61,396 bases of DNA from Photorhabdus namnaonensis. Lineage in GTDB: Bacteria; Pseudomonadota; Gammaproteobacteria; Enterobacterales; Enterobacteriaceae. This document shows, in pieces, positions 61,048 through 61,396 of this stretch. The stretch is from contig NZ_LOIC01000070.1 in the NCBI RefSeq assembly GCF_001684335.1, positions 105,177 through 166,572 of the forward strand, read 5' to 3'. A program made the translations under genes and the position numbers. The notes below the pieces were generated by a model. It worked only from the letters and a program-made list of their open reading frames with translations. It did not search any database and was not told the DNA's origin. Position 1 is the first letter of the stretch, and every line of letters starts with the position of its first letter.

Positions 61048-61396
61048 ACAAATCATGCTATTTATCCCATATGATTATGAAGGATTTAGGTTAAGTGATC
61101 TTCTGGCAGAGCGAGCAGCAGATAAGAAGCAAGATTGGCATGGATAACCCTAACCCCTCACATAATCATAAAAGACAATATCTCATCACCAATTTATGAT
61201 AATTATCACACTTTATTTTGTATATTACAGAAACAACAATCATAAATGTGATATTAATCACATTATTAAAATAAAACAATAAAATTAATTTGAAATTATT
61301 AATGTTGGTTATTAAATGATTAATATTAATCTATTTTTTATACAATCCTGTTACAAAATAATCACATTGGCCTGTTTTTTGCTTTGCAATATAACC
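61048..61396. other. AT-rich window end without a supported gene
   Basis: About 350 bases. The first part may still belong to the decayed IS30 copy; after about 61170 the sequence is A/T-rich with no open frame of note. Confidence 0.4.

Overview
The window is a piece of a Gammaproteobacterial (Morganellaceae) chromosome, most likely Photorhabdus. Three things point there: enterobacterial core genes in near-E. coli order, a protealysin-like metalloprotease of the Photorhabdus PrtS type, and three full-length ERIC elements. The genus is inferred from gene content; no database was searched.

Layout. 1-5.2 kb: the 3' part of the Kdp potassium system (kdpB truncated by the window edge, kdpC, kdpD, kdpE). 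5.2-11.5 kb: an AT-rich, minus-strand, tightly coupled six-gene cluster: MFS exporter, ParB/Srx-fold kinase-like protein, flavin N-monooxygenase, cytidylyltransferase-PLP decarboxylase fusion, formyltransferase and HAD phosphatase. It lies between kdpE and pgm. 12.1-16.6 kb: a small EamA-type membrane protein, pgm, seqA, a long AT-rich gap and glk. 16.7-18.9 kb: a toxin-antitoxin-like pair, a broken nadS-type antitoxin gene, three decayed tRNA-Lys copies (two with a 64-bp hairpin insert) and the working Val-Val-Val-Lys-Lys tRNA operon. 19-36.5 kb: gltX, two tRNA-Ala genes, ypeB, nupC, ligA, zipA, cysZ, cysK, ptsH-ptsI-crr (an ERIC element sits between ptsH and ptsI), cysM, cysAWUP. 36.7-39.4 kb: yfeY, a YgiW-like gene, ypeA, hemF. 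39.6-41.4 kb: the protease gene and a gene for an emfourin-like inhibitor. 41.4-50.9 kb: der, bamB, yfgM, hisS, ispG, rodZ, a truncated pilW/pilF, rlmN, ndk. 51.1-58.5 kb: pbpC and the alpha-2-macroglobulin lipoprotein gene yfhM. 58.6-61.4 kb: an ERIC element, a seven-base tandem repeat, an MBL-fold hydrolase and an IS30-type transposase remnant in AT-rich DNA.

The most interesting system is the 5.2-11.5 kb cluster. Its domains match the late steps of FR-900098 biosynthesis (FrbH-type CMP transfer plus decarboxylation, FrbG-type N-hydroxylation). A formyltransferase takes the place of the acetyltransferase, and a SerK/SbnI-like ParB/Srx protein takes the place of the phosphonate-forming enzymes. 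No phosphoenolpyruvate mutase is present in the window. The simplest reading is a pathway that phosphorylates serine or homoserine, caps the phosphate with CMP, decarboxylates, N-hydroxylates and N-formylates. The product would be a fosfocytocin/fosfoxacin-like phosphate analogue of fosmidomycin, exported by the MFS protein. This is a prediction from domain content and order.
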